DNA from: Cladophialophora immunda
Lineage: Eukaryota > Ascomycota > Eurotiomycetes > Chaetothyriales > Herpotrichiellaceae
Length of the DNA stretch: 64,000 bases
Reading direction: 5' to 3'
Assembly: GCF_000835495.1 (NCBI RefSeq)
Contig: NW_015622544.1
Coordinates: forward strand, 143,704 to 207,703
The position numbers and the translations under genes are program-made. Numbering within the stretch: the first letter of the stretch is position 1; each line of letters starts with the position of its first letter. A model generated the notes under the pieces. The model made no database searches and was not told the origin of the DNA. It worked only from the letters and a program-made list of their open reading frames with translations. Positions 31,760 to 42,062 of this stretch are shown here, piece after piece.

Positions 31760-33755
31760 ATGCCGTCCGTCCTCAGCGACGCTGACAAGGAGACGGTGAA
31801 GCGGACTGTGCCCAAGGCTTCCAACAAGATCCAAGCCGTTGCTGTCGCTCGTCTCTACGTCGCCCATCCCGACCACAGACGATGGACCTATACCGGTCTT
31901 CAGGGCGCCGCTGTCCTCTCCAACGACCTCGTGGGAAACACCTTCTGGATCAAGCTCGTTGATATATCTCCTGCAAACCGAGGCGTGATATGGGATCAAG
32001 AAATATACGACACCTTTCAATACAACCAGGACCGCACATTCTTTCATTCCTTTGAACTCGAACAATGTCTAGCCGGCTTATCCTTCGTCGACGAGAAGGA
32101 GGCCCGGACATTCAAGAAAAAGATGGACGAGCGCGAGAAAAACGCCAGCAAACATACCAAAGCCCAGCCGTTTGCATCTGCCGCTGGAGGAGGCCAGGTA
32201 CACGTGCCTGGAAGCACCCACAAACATCACAGTCGAGTTAGCAACTTGTTCCGTGGTCACCGGCACAGCTCTGCCTCGCAGCAACCGCAACCAATCACCC
32301 CTCAGCCAATCTACAGCCCAGGCCTTGCCCCGGCAAGCTACCCACACGGCAATGCAGACACAATCGATCTTACCGACCCTACGTTGAGGCCAATCCTGGA
32401 TGAACTGCTGCAAATGGGCATCACCGAAGATCAGATCGCCCAGAACGTCGACTTTATCAAGCGTTATGTGCAAGAGAAGCAGGCAGAAGGAACGGCCAAT
32501 GGAATTGGTTCGGCCATACCGACAGTGACGGCTGCCGAGACAAGATCAAGGGCTCCGCCGCCTCCGCCGCCTCCATCAGCACCTCCGTCGAGAATTAGCC
32601 CCGAAAACACTGGCACGGGCTCGAGCCGGAGAGGCCCTCCTCCAGCCCCTCCGCCATCAAGAAGACCTGTGGGCGGGCGGGCTTCTTCACCTCCTCGTTC
32701 AAGCTCTCCTCCGCCAGCAAGGACTCCGTCTCCTCCTCCTACAGCAAGTCCACAGCCTAGATTTCGCGCCCCTCCACCTATCGCAGATGCCGGCAAGTTT
32801 GCTGTCAAAGAAGGTCCAGCGCTCCACCCATCTGGGCGAGCTCGAGCTTCTTCAGGCTCGCTTGCAAATCCAGGTCCTCCACCTCCGCCTCGTCCTCCCA
32901 AAACTCCGATTGAGGAGGAACAACCCCAGGGTGGTCTGTTTAGAGTGCCTCCGCCATTCACTGGGGAACGAAAGTCTTCCGCGCCTCCCCCACCACCGAG
33001 TCGTGGCCCTATTCCTCCTCCGCCACCGAGCCGTGAGACACCAACTCCTTACGCTGGACCACCACCACCATTGCCACCTAAAGCAGGACAAACGCCGTCG
33101 CATTCTGCATTGTTCATCCCTCAACCTCCACCGCCTCCTCCAGCACGCAACAATGCGCCCCCCTTGCCGCCTCCAAATACTCGAGCAGTCCCTCCTCCAC
33201 CTACAGGTGCTGTTCCCCCTCCGCCTCCGCCGCCACCGCCCATGCCGTCTTCTGCTGGTCCTCCACTACCGCCTCCCATGCCTTCCTTTGGCGGTCCTCC
33301 ACCACCACCTCCCATGCCTTCTTTTGGCAGCCCACCCCCACCGCCTCCCATGCCTTCCTCCTCTGGACCTGCTACCTCGCCTCTTCCCCAAGCCGGAGGT
33401 GATGGTCGTGACTCGCTTCTAGCGGCCATTCGCGGCTCAGGTGGGAAAGCTGGTGGCGGGCTACGCAAGGTCAAGGACAGCGAGAAACGCGACCGTAGTG
33501 CGGCCATAGTGCCGGGATCAGAGAGTAGTGCTCCACCACCCCCGGGAGCACCAGGATCTCCCTCGACACCAGCCGGGGATCAAGGTGGTCTGGCCGGGGC
33601 GCTGGCTGCAGCGTTGAGCCAGAGAAAGAAGAAAGTTAGTGGCAGCGGTAAGTTCGCCCTTATTTGTCCGGTTTGAATCTTTGAAATGTGTTTGGCCAAG
33701 GGATGCTGACTCTGCTGTGATAGATGACGAAAAGGACGACGACGACGATTGGTGA
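31760..33755 (+). CDS. LAS17: WASP/Las17 homologue, Arp2/3 activator
   Basis: Two exons, 31760-33647 and 33724-33755, give 639 aa. A WH1/EVH1 domain occupies about residues 15-125 (AVARLYVAHPDHRRWTYTG, FELEQCLAGLSFVDE). A basic/His stretch and an acidic UBA-like patch near 215 follow, and then a very long proline-rich region with many PPPPP and PMPS repeats for SH3 proteins and profilin. The WH2 actin-binding motif is at about 550-572 (DSLLAAIRGSG, LRKV). The last exon encodes DDEKDDDDDW, the acidic tail with the terminal Trp that contacts Arp2/3. The 76-nt intron therefore decides whether the activator works. It drives actin patch assembly at endocytic sites and hyphal tips. Confidence 0.95.
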
Positions 33756-34665
33756 TCCAGACTCTGGTTCCAAAGAGGATGAATGGAATAATCGCCTTCG
33801 AATACTTTCTCACAACGGCTCAGTGTTGGGGATGGGGAAAATGTAGCGGTGACATGAGTAGGATATGGACCATGGCTACTCTTGGCGTGGAGGTATGGAG
33901 AGAGACTGTCAATGGGCCACAAACACAACTGCTCAAACAAGGGAGCTCTCTAGTGATTGAAGAGCAGCTGACCCAGGAGAATATCGCTGCTATAGTATAT
34001 GCGAGGACAGACGCGAGGGCGGCGGTTGGACAAATAGAACAAGCAAGCACGGGAGGTGCCAGCTTACATAGGAAAAAGTCGATGTTTACCAAAGAAAGCA
34101 TCACCATGAAACAAGTTAACCTCACAGTATCCTTCCATCAAGACTCGACTATTGAAGCATCAGGCTAGAACGGATATCGTACCTCATGTGCCGCGACCAT
34201 GTCACCCGCCAGTTAGGGAGTATACCTGGGTATGTACCTGGGTACAAAGCACGGGTACAGTTCTATTCCCTGGGAATCGACCAGATCGCTCAGGAATGGA
34301 GATGGATTCATCGTCTATATTCCACGCAAGGCTAGCGGCTGCAGCTGTGTAGATCCCATGGTCATTTTCAGGATGCATCACTCGCGCCAAATGCCCACTA
34401 TACCGGTAGATTGAGATCGGAGTTGCCTTCCACCGTATAATCCCGTTCAACACCGAACCCTGTCTATGGTGTGCCTCCGATGTAAATGCAGTTGCCCCGA
34501 TATATGTAGATACGCAAGAACCGTCCGTCTCAGTCCTCGCTCGAACGCTCAAAGGAGATGAGACCAGCCATCTATCTATATGCCAAAAACAGAAGACGAA
34601 ACCCATCGCGTAATCGTCACAGATATATTACTACAGAGGCACGGGAGAGGGCGACCGTGCATCAA
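33756..34665. other. Convergent intergenic region
   Basis: 910 bp between the 3' ends of LAS17 (+) and MRS2 (-). Open frames up to about 139 codons are present but without recognisable features. Confidence 0.5.
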
Positions 34666-36447
34666 TCACTTCCTCTTCTGTGCCTTGATTTGCTCCTTGG
34701 TCATCAGACCTTTCTCCCTCTTCGCATCAGCCTTCATCTTGGCCTCCACGTTGTCGACGTCCTCGTGAATCGTCATGCCCGGTCCATTGGATCCAGCGTC
34801 TGAGCTCGCGTTGGTGTTGCTGTCAAACACTCCGCCTGGCTGCTGGTGGTCGTCGTTTCCGGCATTGTTGAGCTTGTGCATTCCTAGCCCGTCCATACCA
34901 GGCCAAAGCACACGGCCAGTCTGCGCACTCCCCCCCGCTTTCAGTCTGTTGCTTTTCTGCGCCTGGCTCTCCACTGCTTCATTGCGCCAATTTCCTCGAC
35001 TTCCTATCTTGCCGCCACGGTAGCCCATGCTGTGATCGAGTCCCTCACCCCACATGCGCACCTTTTGCACTTTGCGCAATTTGCGCATGCCGTAGATGCA
35101 GATCAACCAGGACAGGCCAAAGCACACAACACTGACTCCGCCAAAGGCCAAGTCTGACTCTTCGACAAAGTTCTTCAGGTTCATGCCATAAAGCCCGGCG
35201 ATGAGGGTCCCCCCGGCCAGGCCGAGAGTGCCAATGCTAAACTTGATCTCGAGCAACATGAGCTGGTTGCGATTGGCATCCAGAATCGCCCGGACCACTT
35301 CTTCCGTGTTTCTGATGTTGCTGATTAGATTACCCGATATCTCGACAATTTCATCACATATCTTGTGATAGGATTCGAGGAGCATTTCAACTTCTTGATG
35401 GTCGTTCTCAGCGCGGGGTTTGCCGGTGGCCTTCCTCTCAGTCAGATACATGGCAGATAGATCATCGTCCGCTTCAAGGAGGTCCTCGATGGCATCTCGC
35501 ACCAGTCGCGCCTTCTGCTCGAATGTTCCGAGTTTCTTGGAATGTATGAGCAAGTGCCGTAGTTTGTCTCTGTCGATATCTTCTTCCAGCTCTCTTAAGA
35601 TATGTGTGACCGGCTCCCGGACCAGGGCAAATTCCGCTTCCAGTCCTGAAGTGACCGAAATGAGAACTGCTTCAAGAGCTCTCAGCTCGTATGGGAGATT
35701 GAGGGAGCCGTTCCTGGGGTCTGCTTTCTGTCGCAGTTTCCCTTCCAAATCGTACATGAATAAGGACTGGGTGTAAGAATCGGTGCTCCCAAACGCATCG
35801 AACACCAGAACTCTGTCCGACTGGATAAGGACTCGGAGGTGGAGAAGATTAATTAGGATGGCTGAAGGACGGACCAGGATATGCGGAAGGACGGAGGAGT
35901 CGATCTTTCGGAGATCTCGAGGCAGCAACCCATATTTTGCGATGAGTTCCGATTTCTTGAACTCGCCCGATACCATTGTAACCGAGCCATTGGCGTCAAA
36001 CTCGGTGCAACGGAGTTTCAATTCTGCGCCGCTGGTGTTACGAGAAAGGGCGCGGGAGAGGTTGAAGAGTTGGGCCGAAGTCTCGTCGTAGCCGTAGGGT
36101 GAGGATGTTGTTGGAGCATCTCGTGGCAGTTTTGAACGTGCTGCAATGGCCCTGTGGCGTAGCCATCGTCGCCAGAAACTTTGCTTATGGCTCTCTGTAC
36201 TGGCGCTGCGAGACTGTGGAGGATTTGGGGGACTGCATTTCGGGGGAGGAAGAGCTTTGCATGGCTCCCGCACAGATTGCCATATGTCATCAGGCGGGGA
36301 GAGCCGCTTGCGGGTGGCAGTCGTGGATATAGCTCTACACGGCGTTCGAGCACATGTTGCGAAGTGACTGGAATTTGCGAAGATCGTGTCCGACTGAGAT
36401 CGAAGATAGCGCAGAAGACTTCGAGAAGGCGCAGCCGGCGTCTTCAT
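34666..36447 (-). CDS. MRS2: Mitochondrial magnesium channel Mrs2
   Basis: A single exon of 593 aa. The first 50 residues are rich in Arg, Ser and Ala without acids (SRSLLRYLRSQSD, TTATRKR), a mitochondrial presequence. The Mrs2/CorA cytosolic-type domain follows, with the long gating helix ending at LMLLEIKFSIGTLGLAGG, then the signature GMN at 421-423 (AGLYGMNLKNFVEE), and a second membrane helix (VSVVCFGLSWLICIYGM). The C-terminal tail is basic. The channel carries Mg2+ across the inner membrane and supports group II intron splicing in yeast mitochondria. The N-terminus before the domain is longer than in yeast. Complete as seen. Confidence 0.94.
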   Translation of the reverse strand: MKTPAAPSRSLLRYLRSQSDTIFANSSHFATCARTPCRAISTTATRKRLSPPDDIWQSVREPCKALPPPKCSPPNPPQSRSASTESHKQSFWRRWLRHRAIAARSKLPRDAPTTSSPYGYDETSAQLFNLSRALSRNTSGAELKLRCTEFDANGSVTMVSGEFKKSELIAKYGLLPRDLRKIDSSVLPHILVRPSAILINLLHLRVLIQSDRVLVFDAFGSTDSYTQSLFMYDLEGKLRQKADPRNGSLNLPYELRALEAVLISVTSGLEAEFALVREPVTHILRELEEDIDRDKLRHLLIHSKKLGTFEQKARLVRDAIEDLLEADDDLSAMYLTERKATGKPRAENDHQEVEMLLESYHKICDEIVEISGNLISNIRNTEEVVRAILDANRNQLMLLEIKFSIGTLGLAGGTLIAGLYGMNLKNFVEESDLAFGGVSVVCFGLSWLICIYGMRKLRKVQKVRMWGEGLDHSMGYRGGKIGSRGNWRNEAVESQAQKSNRLKAGGSAQTGRVLWPGMDGLGMHKLNNAGNDDHQQPGGVFDSNTNASSDAGSNGPGMTIHEDVDNVEAKMKADAKREKGLMTKEQIKAQKRK

Positions 36448-37524
36448 CGCCTGCGCGGAGGCACGCAGCTAATATTACTGAGCCGGGAGTACAGACAGAG
36501 GGTCCAAGATTGATGCTGGAATGTTTGTCTGTGCTTCGATCCTCATTCTTGCCATGCGGAAAATTGTCGCATCGTCGAATTCTTGGCGTCGGAAGAGGAA
36601 CGGGCGAGCGGCGATGCCTGGTGGAGCGCGACCGAGGTGGCAGAAGGTGTAGCGAGATCAGTCTTGGCACTTGGCGGGAAAGTTTGGATCACGTGGTGGT
36701 GGCTTGGCATGAGGTCTCCCGGACCTCTTCTTGAACAAAATGATTCAAGAGTTCCCGCTCTCAACAACCCGAACAACCCCAGTGAATCACGATTCACTCC
36801 TCAATTGAGATGTCAAATCATGATGGCGAGAATCTAGTCACAAGGCTCGATCTCGTTCAATTCGTGTTCAGCTTTCCGTCCGCTTCTCCCATTGGACACC
36901 CGGCTTGCAAGCTTCAAATGCTCAAGTTTTCGATGCTTGGCTCTCTGCCAAACCACAAGTAAGACAGACTAGATCGGCCTTGTATCATTGCTTCGTCACA
37001 GCTGGACAAGATAGCCAACTCACCTGACACGAGATGAACTTCATGCCTAAACCAAAATGAGCCTGGAAAGACCTCAAACACGGGTGATTGCATGGACACA
37101 AGCATCTCCCAAAGGTTGTTTAGCACCAACAGAGCTGCTACAAACTTTACGTAATACCGATAGCACTGCTGCAGACATTACAAACTTCTCATTCCAATAC
37201 GATGTTCACTGCTTCGTAAAGACCATTTGAGAGCAGTCTCGAGAATCTGGATCACCGATCACCTCGTGAGAGGGTCAAACACGCATCTTGTCAAGGAGCC
37301 ATCGTTCGTGATGAGAACGAACATGTGAGATGGTCTCGGTTCTCCTCTCAACAAATTCGCCCGACATTCCTGATAATATAATATCAAGCACAGCCCTATT
37401 GCCCATCTTTTTGTTCTCGTCCCGTTCTGTCCATCAGCCCAGTTGGGTATCAGTAGAGCTCTCCTACGAAACAGAGTTGTCCTCAGGCACCACACTCCAA
37501 AGTACTAACGACAAGCTTCCCCAA
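36448..37524. other. Divergent intergenic region
   Basis: 1.08 kb between the MRS2 start and the next plus-strand start. No gene was recognised; only short frames are present. Confidence 0.5.
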
Positions 37525-38715
37525 ATGGCAGCTTACTCTCTGCAGGGACCCAGCCGAACAGGCTTCGTCCTGCTCCTTCTATGCACCTGCATTCCCTTTC
37601 CAGCACCCGCAAGTGGCTCCGACGGTGGTGCGCTCCACGTCAAATCTGGCGAGTCTATCCAGGCAGCTATCAATGCAGCTTACTCGGGGCAAATGATCGT
37701 GGTTGAACTCGGCACATACGCAGAACAGTTGACCATAAACACGGACGGGTTACAGCTGGTGGGCAAAGGGGCCTCCCTGGTTCCGCCGGGCGCCGTAGTT
37801 AGGAACACATGCACCGGCCTCGCTGGGCCTGACACGGAAGCCGGCATCTGCGTAACGGGACAAGATGTTACACTCGCAGATTTCGTGTTAGATCATAGAC
37901 AAGTCCTTTCAGTCGGTCAGCCAGTGAAAGACATCTTGGTGACCGGTTTCCAAATCCAAGGTTTCGGATTGGATGTTGCAGTTGTTGGAGGACAGAATAC
38001 CACGATAGTCGGCAACGGCCTCTACGACGGCGGACAGTATGGTTGCTTGTCTACCGGCTCAAACAATAGTCACGTCGATACAAACAATGTTACCTCCACA
38101 GGCGGCTTACGGTACATTGGTATTTGCGTAAGTACCCCAGTGTTCAGGGAGTTGACTCTGTCTTAGATTATCCTGATATGTATATCTTAGACTTTACACT
38201 AGTCAGCTATGCTAACTCGGTATTAACACACCCAGATGGACGATATGACCCCTGGTCAGATTACCAACAATTCCATCGAGGGTTACAACTTTGCGCTGTG
38301 TGTCCAGACGGACGGCGCACACGTAGCGAATAACCACGTCCTCGAGTCGTGTTTCGGCGCCTTTGTCGACCCAGGGGTTCAGGGAGCAAAGGTCCTCGAC
38401 AACCACGTCGGTGGAGCAAGTCTGATGTGTGCCAGTCTCCCGGGAGAAGCAATGGGCGGGATCACGATTTTCGCGGCCTCGGACACAGAGGTGCAAGGCA
38501 ACGTCGTCGAAGGCATGAGGGCGGGCGGACTGGTGAATGCGACGGCCGGAATCACCCTCGTGGACGACCCCACGACGAATTCGACCGCCACAGGCAATAA
38601 GGTTGTTGGGAATACTCTGCTGGACAACGACCTGGACATCTACGTGCGGACGGCGGGCGCTGGAAACGTCGTCAAGGACAATAAATGCTCCACGCCGGCC
38701 GAGTTATGCGGCTGA
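37525..38715 (+). CDS. Secreted right-handed beta-helix protein
   Basis: Two exons, 37525-38127 and 38236-38715, give 360 aa. Residues 1-32 are a signal peptide (hydrophobic VLLLLCTCIPF core). SIQAAINAAYSGQMIVVELGTY starts a pectin-lyase-like parallel beta helix, with repeated rungs such as ITNNSIEGYNFALCVQ, VANNHVLESCFGAFVD and GNKVVGNTLLDNDLDIYV. These Asn ladders are typical of NosD-like/periplasmic-copper-binding helices. Eight or more cysteines and several N-glycosylation sites fit secretion. No catalytic residues of pectate lyase or GH28 could be identified, so the enzyme activity is unknown. It is the first of three adjacent secreted or surface proteins. Confidence 0.8.
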
Positions 38716-39105
38716 TACGGAGACATGATGGCCTCTAGAGGACGAGAGAGCCCTTGTGGCTCGGACGGTGTTCTCAACATCTGACGTTGGCTACTATACT
38801 CTGTAAATACTTCTACGGGGGTTTGGGGCGGGATCTTTTTTTCTTGAAGCTTTCTCCCTTTTGAAGAGTGAGCATCTCTTCCTGCGACCAGCGAAAGAGA
38901 GAGTACGCATTATCTTGAATACTGACCAATTATAGCCTACTGAAACTGGAGAAAAGCCAGCACAGGACATTCCCAGTCCTTTCCAAGTGTTTTTATTTCC
39001 TTGGCCGTGATAACAGCCAATCCCCCATTAGTATGAAACACCAAAATCCAACCCGTACTTTTTCCTTCCGCGTTGGCCCTATATCATTACCTGGAGCACA
39101 TCCTC
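38716..39105. other. Convergent intergenic region
   Basis: 390 bp between two 3' ends. Nothing was recognised. Confidence 0.55.
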
Positions 39106-40945
39106 CTAGGCGAACAACACCCATGGGATCACAAAGCCCAGGGCCAAGGGAGCATTGGCCGCATTCCGCGCCTTTTGAGCACCGCCCGCAAAGGTCTGCA
39201 GCCCTGGTGCAGCGGTGCTCGTACCTGTGCAGCCTCCAATGGCGCTGCAAATGACGGTTTGAATACCACCGCTCGGGGTGAGTGTCAGAACTGTCGTGCT
39301 CGTGCCAATGACTATCTCGGAGCTCCTGGTGCCAAGGCTGACGGGTGTGCCGTTTATGGTGACTGGCGGACCACCGGCGATAACAGTGGTGCCATCTACG
39401 ACGACTGCTGTAGTTACGTCAGTAGTGGTGGTTCGGAATGTCGATACTGAAGGAGAAGATGGGTTTGAAGTCGAGACACCGGGATTTGCCGGAGAAGACT
39501 GAGGCGTCGCGGTGCTGGCAGGCGGCGTAACGCTGGATGAAGGAGCCGGGCTGGAAGCTCGTGTTGTAGAAACGGCTGATACGGTGCTCGGTGTTTGTGT
39601 TCTAGATGAGCCTTGTCCACTGCTGGAATTTTGTGTAGGTGCAGTGGCAGCGGGAGGGGACTGAGCAGTCGACTGAACCGGGGCAGGGGTTGTCGGATTT
39701 TGCGGCTGAGCTGGCGCAGCAACGGTGATTTGAGAAGTTTTTGTTAACAGCACAGGTGCAACGGCGACAGTCGATGTGGAGGTGACGGCCGCCTTGGACA
39801 CCGTCGACGTCGCAGACTTGGGCGGGGGAGTCACAGTTGATGCTGATGTGGTAGCCTCACCGGTGACGGTGAGGATCACAGGCGGCACTGACACAGTGCT
39901 GGTGACCGTAGTCTCGGTAGTGCTGGAGACAACAATAGAAGTTGTTGAGGCTGTCCCGCACCCCCCACTATCTCTAGCTCGAAGAACGGGTAAAGTAGTG
40001 GAGGTTTGAGATGATGTACTTTGAGAGGTTGTTATCAGACTTGTACTCGTGGCAAAGCTTGAAGTGGAACTAGTTGCTGTAACCGAGGCTGAAGTTGAAA
40101 GGGCTGTAGAGCTGCTTGTGGCGACTGTTGTTGACGAGGCAGACACCGGGGCCGATGTAGATGTACCGCCGATAGAAGTTGTTTCGCCGGCGATAGAGAG
40201 TGGTGCAGTGCTTTCATTTGTAGGGGAAGTGAAGGTTTGCGTCACAGTAACCAGGCTTGTCTCTTGAGGGAGAGTTATGGTGACCCAAATAGTCTCAGCA
40301 GCGAGAGTAGTGGTAGTCCAAATAGTCTCGACGGGGAGAGTGGTACTGGTCACAATAGTCTCGCCTGGAACGGTGCTAATAATCGTGGTTTGGGGAATGG
40401 ATGTAGTGGTAAAAGTGGTCAAAGTCGAGTATGAAGTAACGGTTACGCTGTCAAGCTCTGTGGATGAACAGCCAGAATCTTCTGAGGTGGTGGTGGTGGT
40501 GGTCGAGCTGGTCGTGGTCGTAGATGTACTTGTAGATGGTGGCGAGGTTGTCGTTGGGGGAGGCAAAGGTGTTGTCGTGGTCGTAGTTGGTGCGATCGAT
40601 GTTGTAGGTTCTACACTAGTAGTTGTAGGAGGTGCTGTAGTTGTAGTTGGCGAAGCTATGGTGGTGGTAGTTGGAGGCTCATTTGATGTTGTGGTTGGTG
40701 CAACTGTAGTTGGTTGAGCTGTAGTCGCCGCAGGCGCAGATGTCGTTGTGGCTTCTGGAGCTGTCGCCGTCGCAGTATCACTTGCTGCAACTGTGCCTTG
40801 ACTGCTGGTAGTAGCTTGTCCTATATGCAGATCAGCACTGATATACCTTATGGTCCATGGAAACTTGTATCTCCATACGTGGAACATGACCAGAGACTTG
40901 GACACTCAGGCCGCATAGCAGCACAAATGCGCCGATTAACACCAT
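39106..40945 (-). CDS. Ser/Thr-rich GPI-type cell-wall protein
   Basis: Two exons, about 40945-40879 and 40820-39106, give about 593 aa. The tiny first exon encodes a signal peptide (VLIGAFVLLCGLSVQVSG); a second donor a few bases upstream would shorten it by three codons in the same frame. The rest is overwhelmingly Thr, Ser, Ala, Val and Pro, mucin-like, with degenerate repeats such as TTTTTS blocks and a run of P/A-VETIW-type units near residues 185-215. The C-terminal part has a more ordered segment (VVDGTTVIAGGPPVTINGT, then QTVICSAIGGCTGTS), followed by a hydrophobic end (PLALGFVIPWVLFA), as expected for GPI attachment. It is likely a heavily O-mannosylated wall or adhesin-type protein; the ligand is unknown. 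Confidence 0.82.
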
Positions 40946-42062
40946 CCTCTCTGTATACAAGAGCTGGAAGTCGCGGACAAGGAGCTGTCAACGTGATTGA
41001 AAGACAACCATGGTGCTATATTTTCAGCCTGATGGTTCTGGACGGAGGATTCTACCATTTTCCTCCACAGCCCCTCCACCAATGTTCAAGAAATGTACAG
41101 CCCCTCCCCAACACGACATAGGGGCTCTGCTCGTCATACCGCACATGCTCATAGGCTCCATTCATTGCTCAACTCCCTTCAGCTAAAGGTCGTGTCTGCA
41201 AGGTGATTGCAAATGAGGCCCAAAAGTCTGCCTTGTAACTGCGACACTCCCCGATGTGGAGAAGGCGACATTCAACACAGGGTATATGACTGGACCCGGA
41301 CTCGGTTGCAAGAGCCTCCTTCCATACAAGCAATGGAGGGGCCACGAATCCTCGTAAAGGGGTCGTCAGTAACATGGAATAAACTCATCCATTCTGCTTG
41401 GCATGCATTTCAGCTCTGGGCACAAACTTTGCTGAAACTGCTATTGGATATCAACCACTTCGTATCTGTGGTCAGCCAGTTTTGTCACAACCCAGCTTCG
41501 TCACGGTTCGAAGGCACCCTGCTTTGTTGCCTTCATTACGAGGTAGAGTCATATTAGGTGCCCCGATGAGAGTTGTGCCCTCTTCGTAAAAATGGCCCTG
41601 GAGCGGAGTAGATTATGAGATTGCCATAGCAGCAAGACAGAGCAAAGCCAGTCTATAAATAGTGTCAACACCAGCAATTTCATCTTCGATGCAGAAAACG
41701 GACTCGAGTTATCCTCGGAAGTGGCTGGAACTTTGTATGGAACTTTGTATCTAGGATCCTGGTCCAGGCCAATCGCTCAAATTGTCTCAATCGCAAGCAT
41801 CGAAGGAGCTGCCCCGGTCGACTTTGGCATGTCCGCGCGCTCTGATCCATTGATATGTTCCTCCCCATCGTTGACAGCTGGTCATGAAGCGACACACTGG
41901 GTTTATGACAAAAACACCTTGATTTTATTCATCCGTCAAACGGGACCGAAACATATCGTTGGCTGTGGTTGGAGATGACCAGATATCCCTCTGGAGAAGG
42001 CCCGGGTTCCTAATCTAATTCCACAGCCTGACATTTTCCCCTGTAATTTTCTGCCTGGAAGC
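40946..42062. other. Divergent intergenic region
   Basis: 1.1 kb between the starts of two surface-protein genes. A 12-bp direct duplication, GGAACTTTGTAT, occurs at about 41729-41752. No gene was recognised. Confidence 0.5.

Noticed and set aside
32464..33507. Long Gly-rich and Trp-rich frames on the minus strand
   Set aside because: They are mirror images of the proline-rich repeats of the WASP homologue on the other strand.
40277..40717. Val-rich plus-strand frame of 146 codons
   Set aside because: It is the antisense of the Thr-rich repeats of the GPI-type protein and has no independent features.
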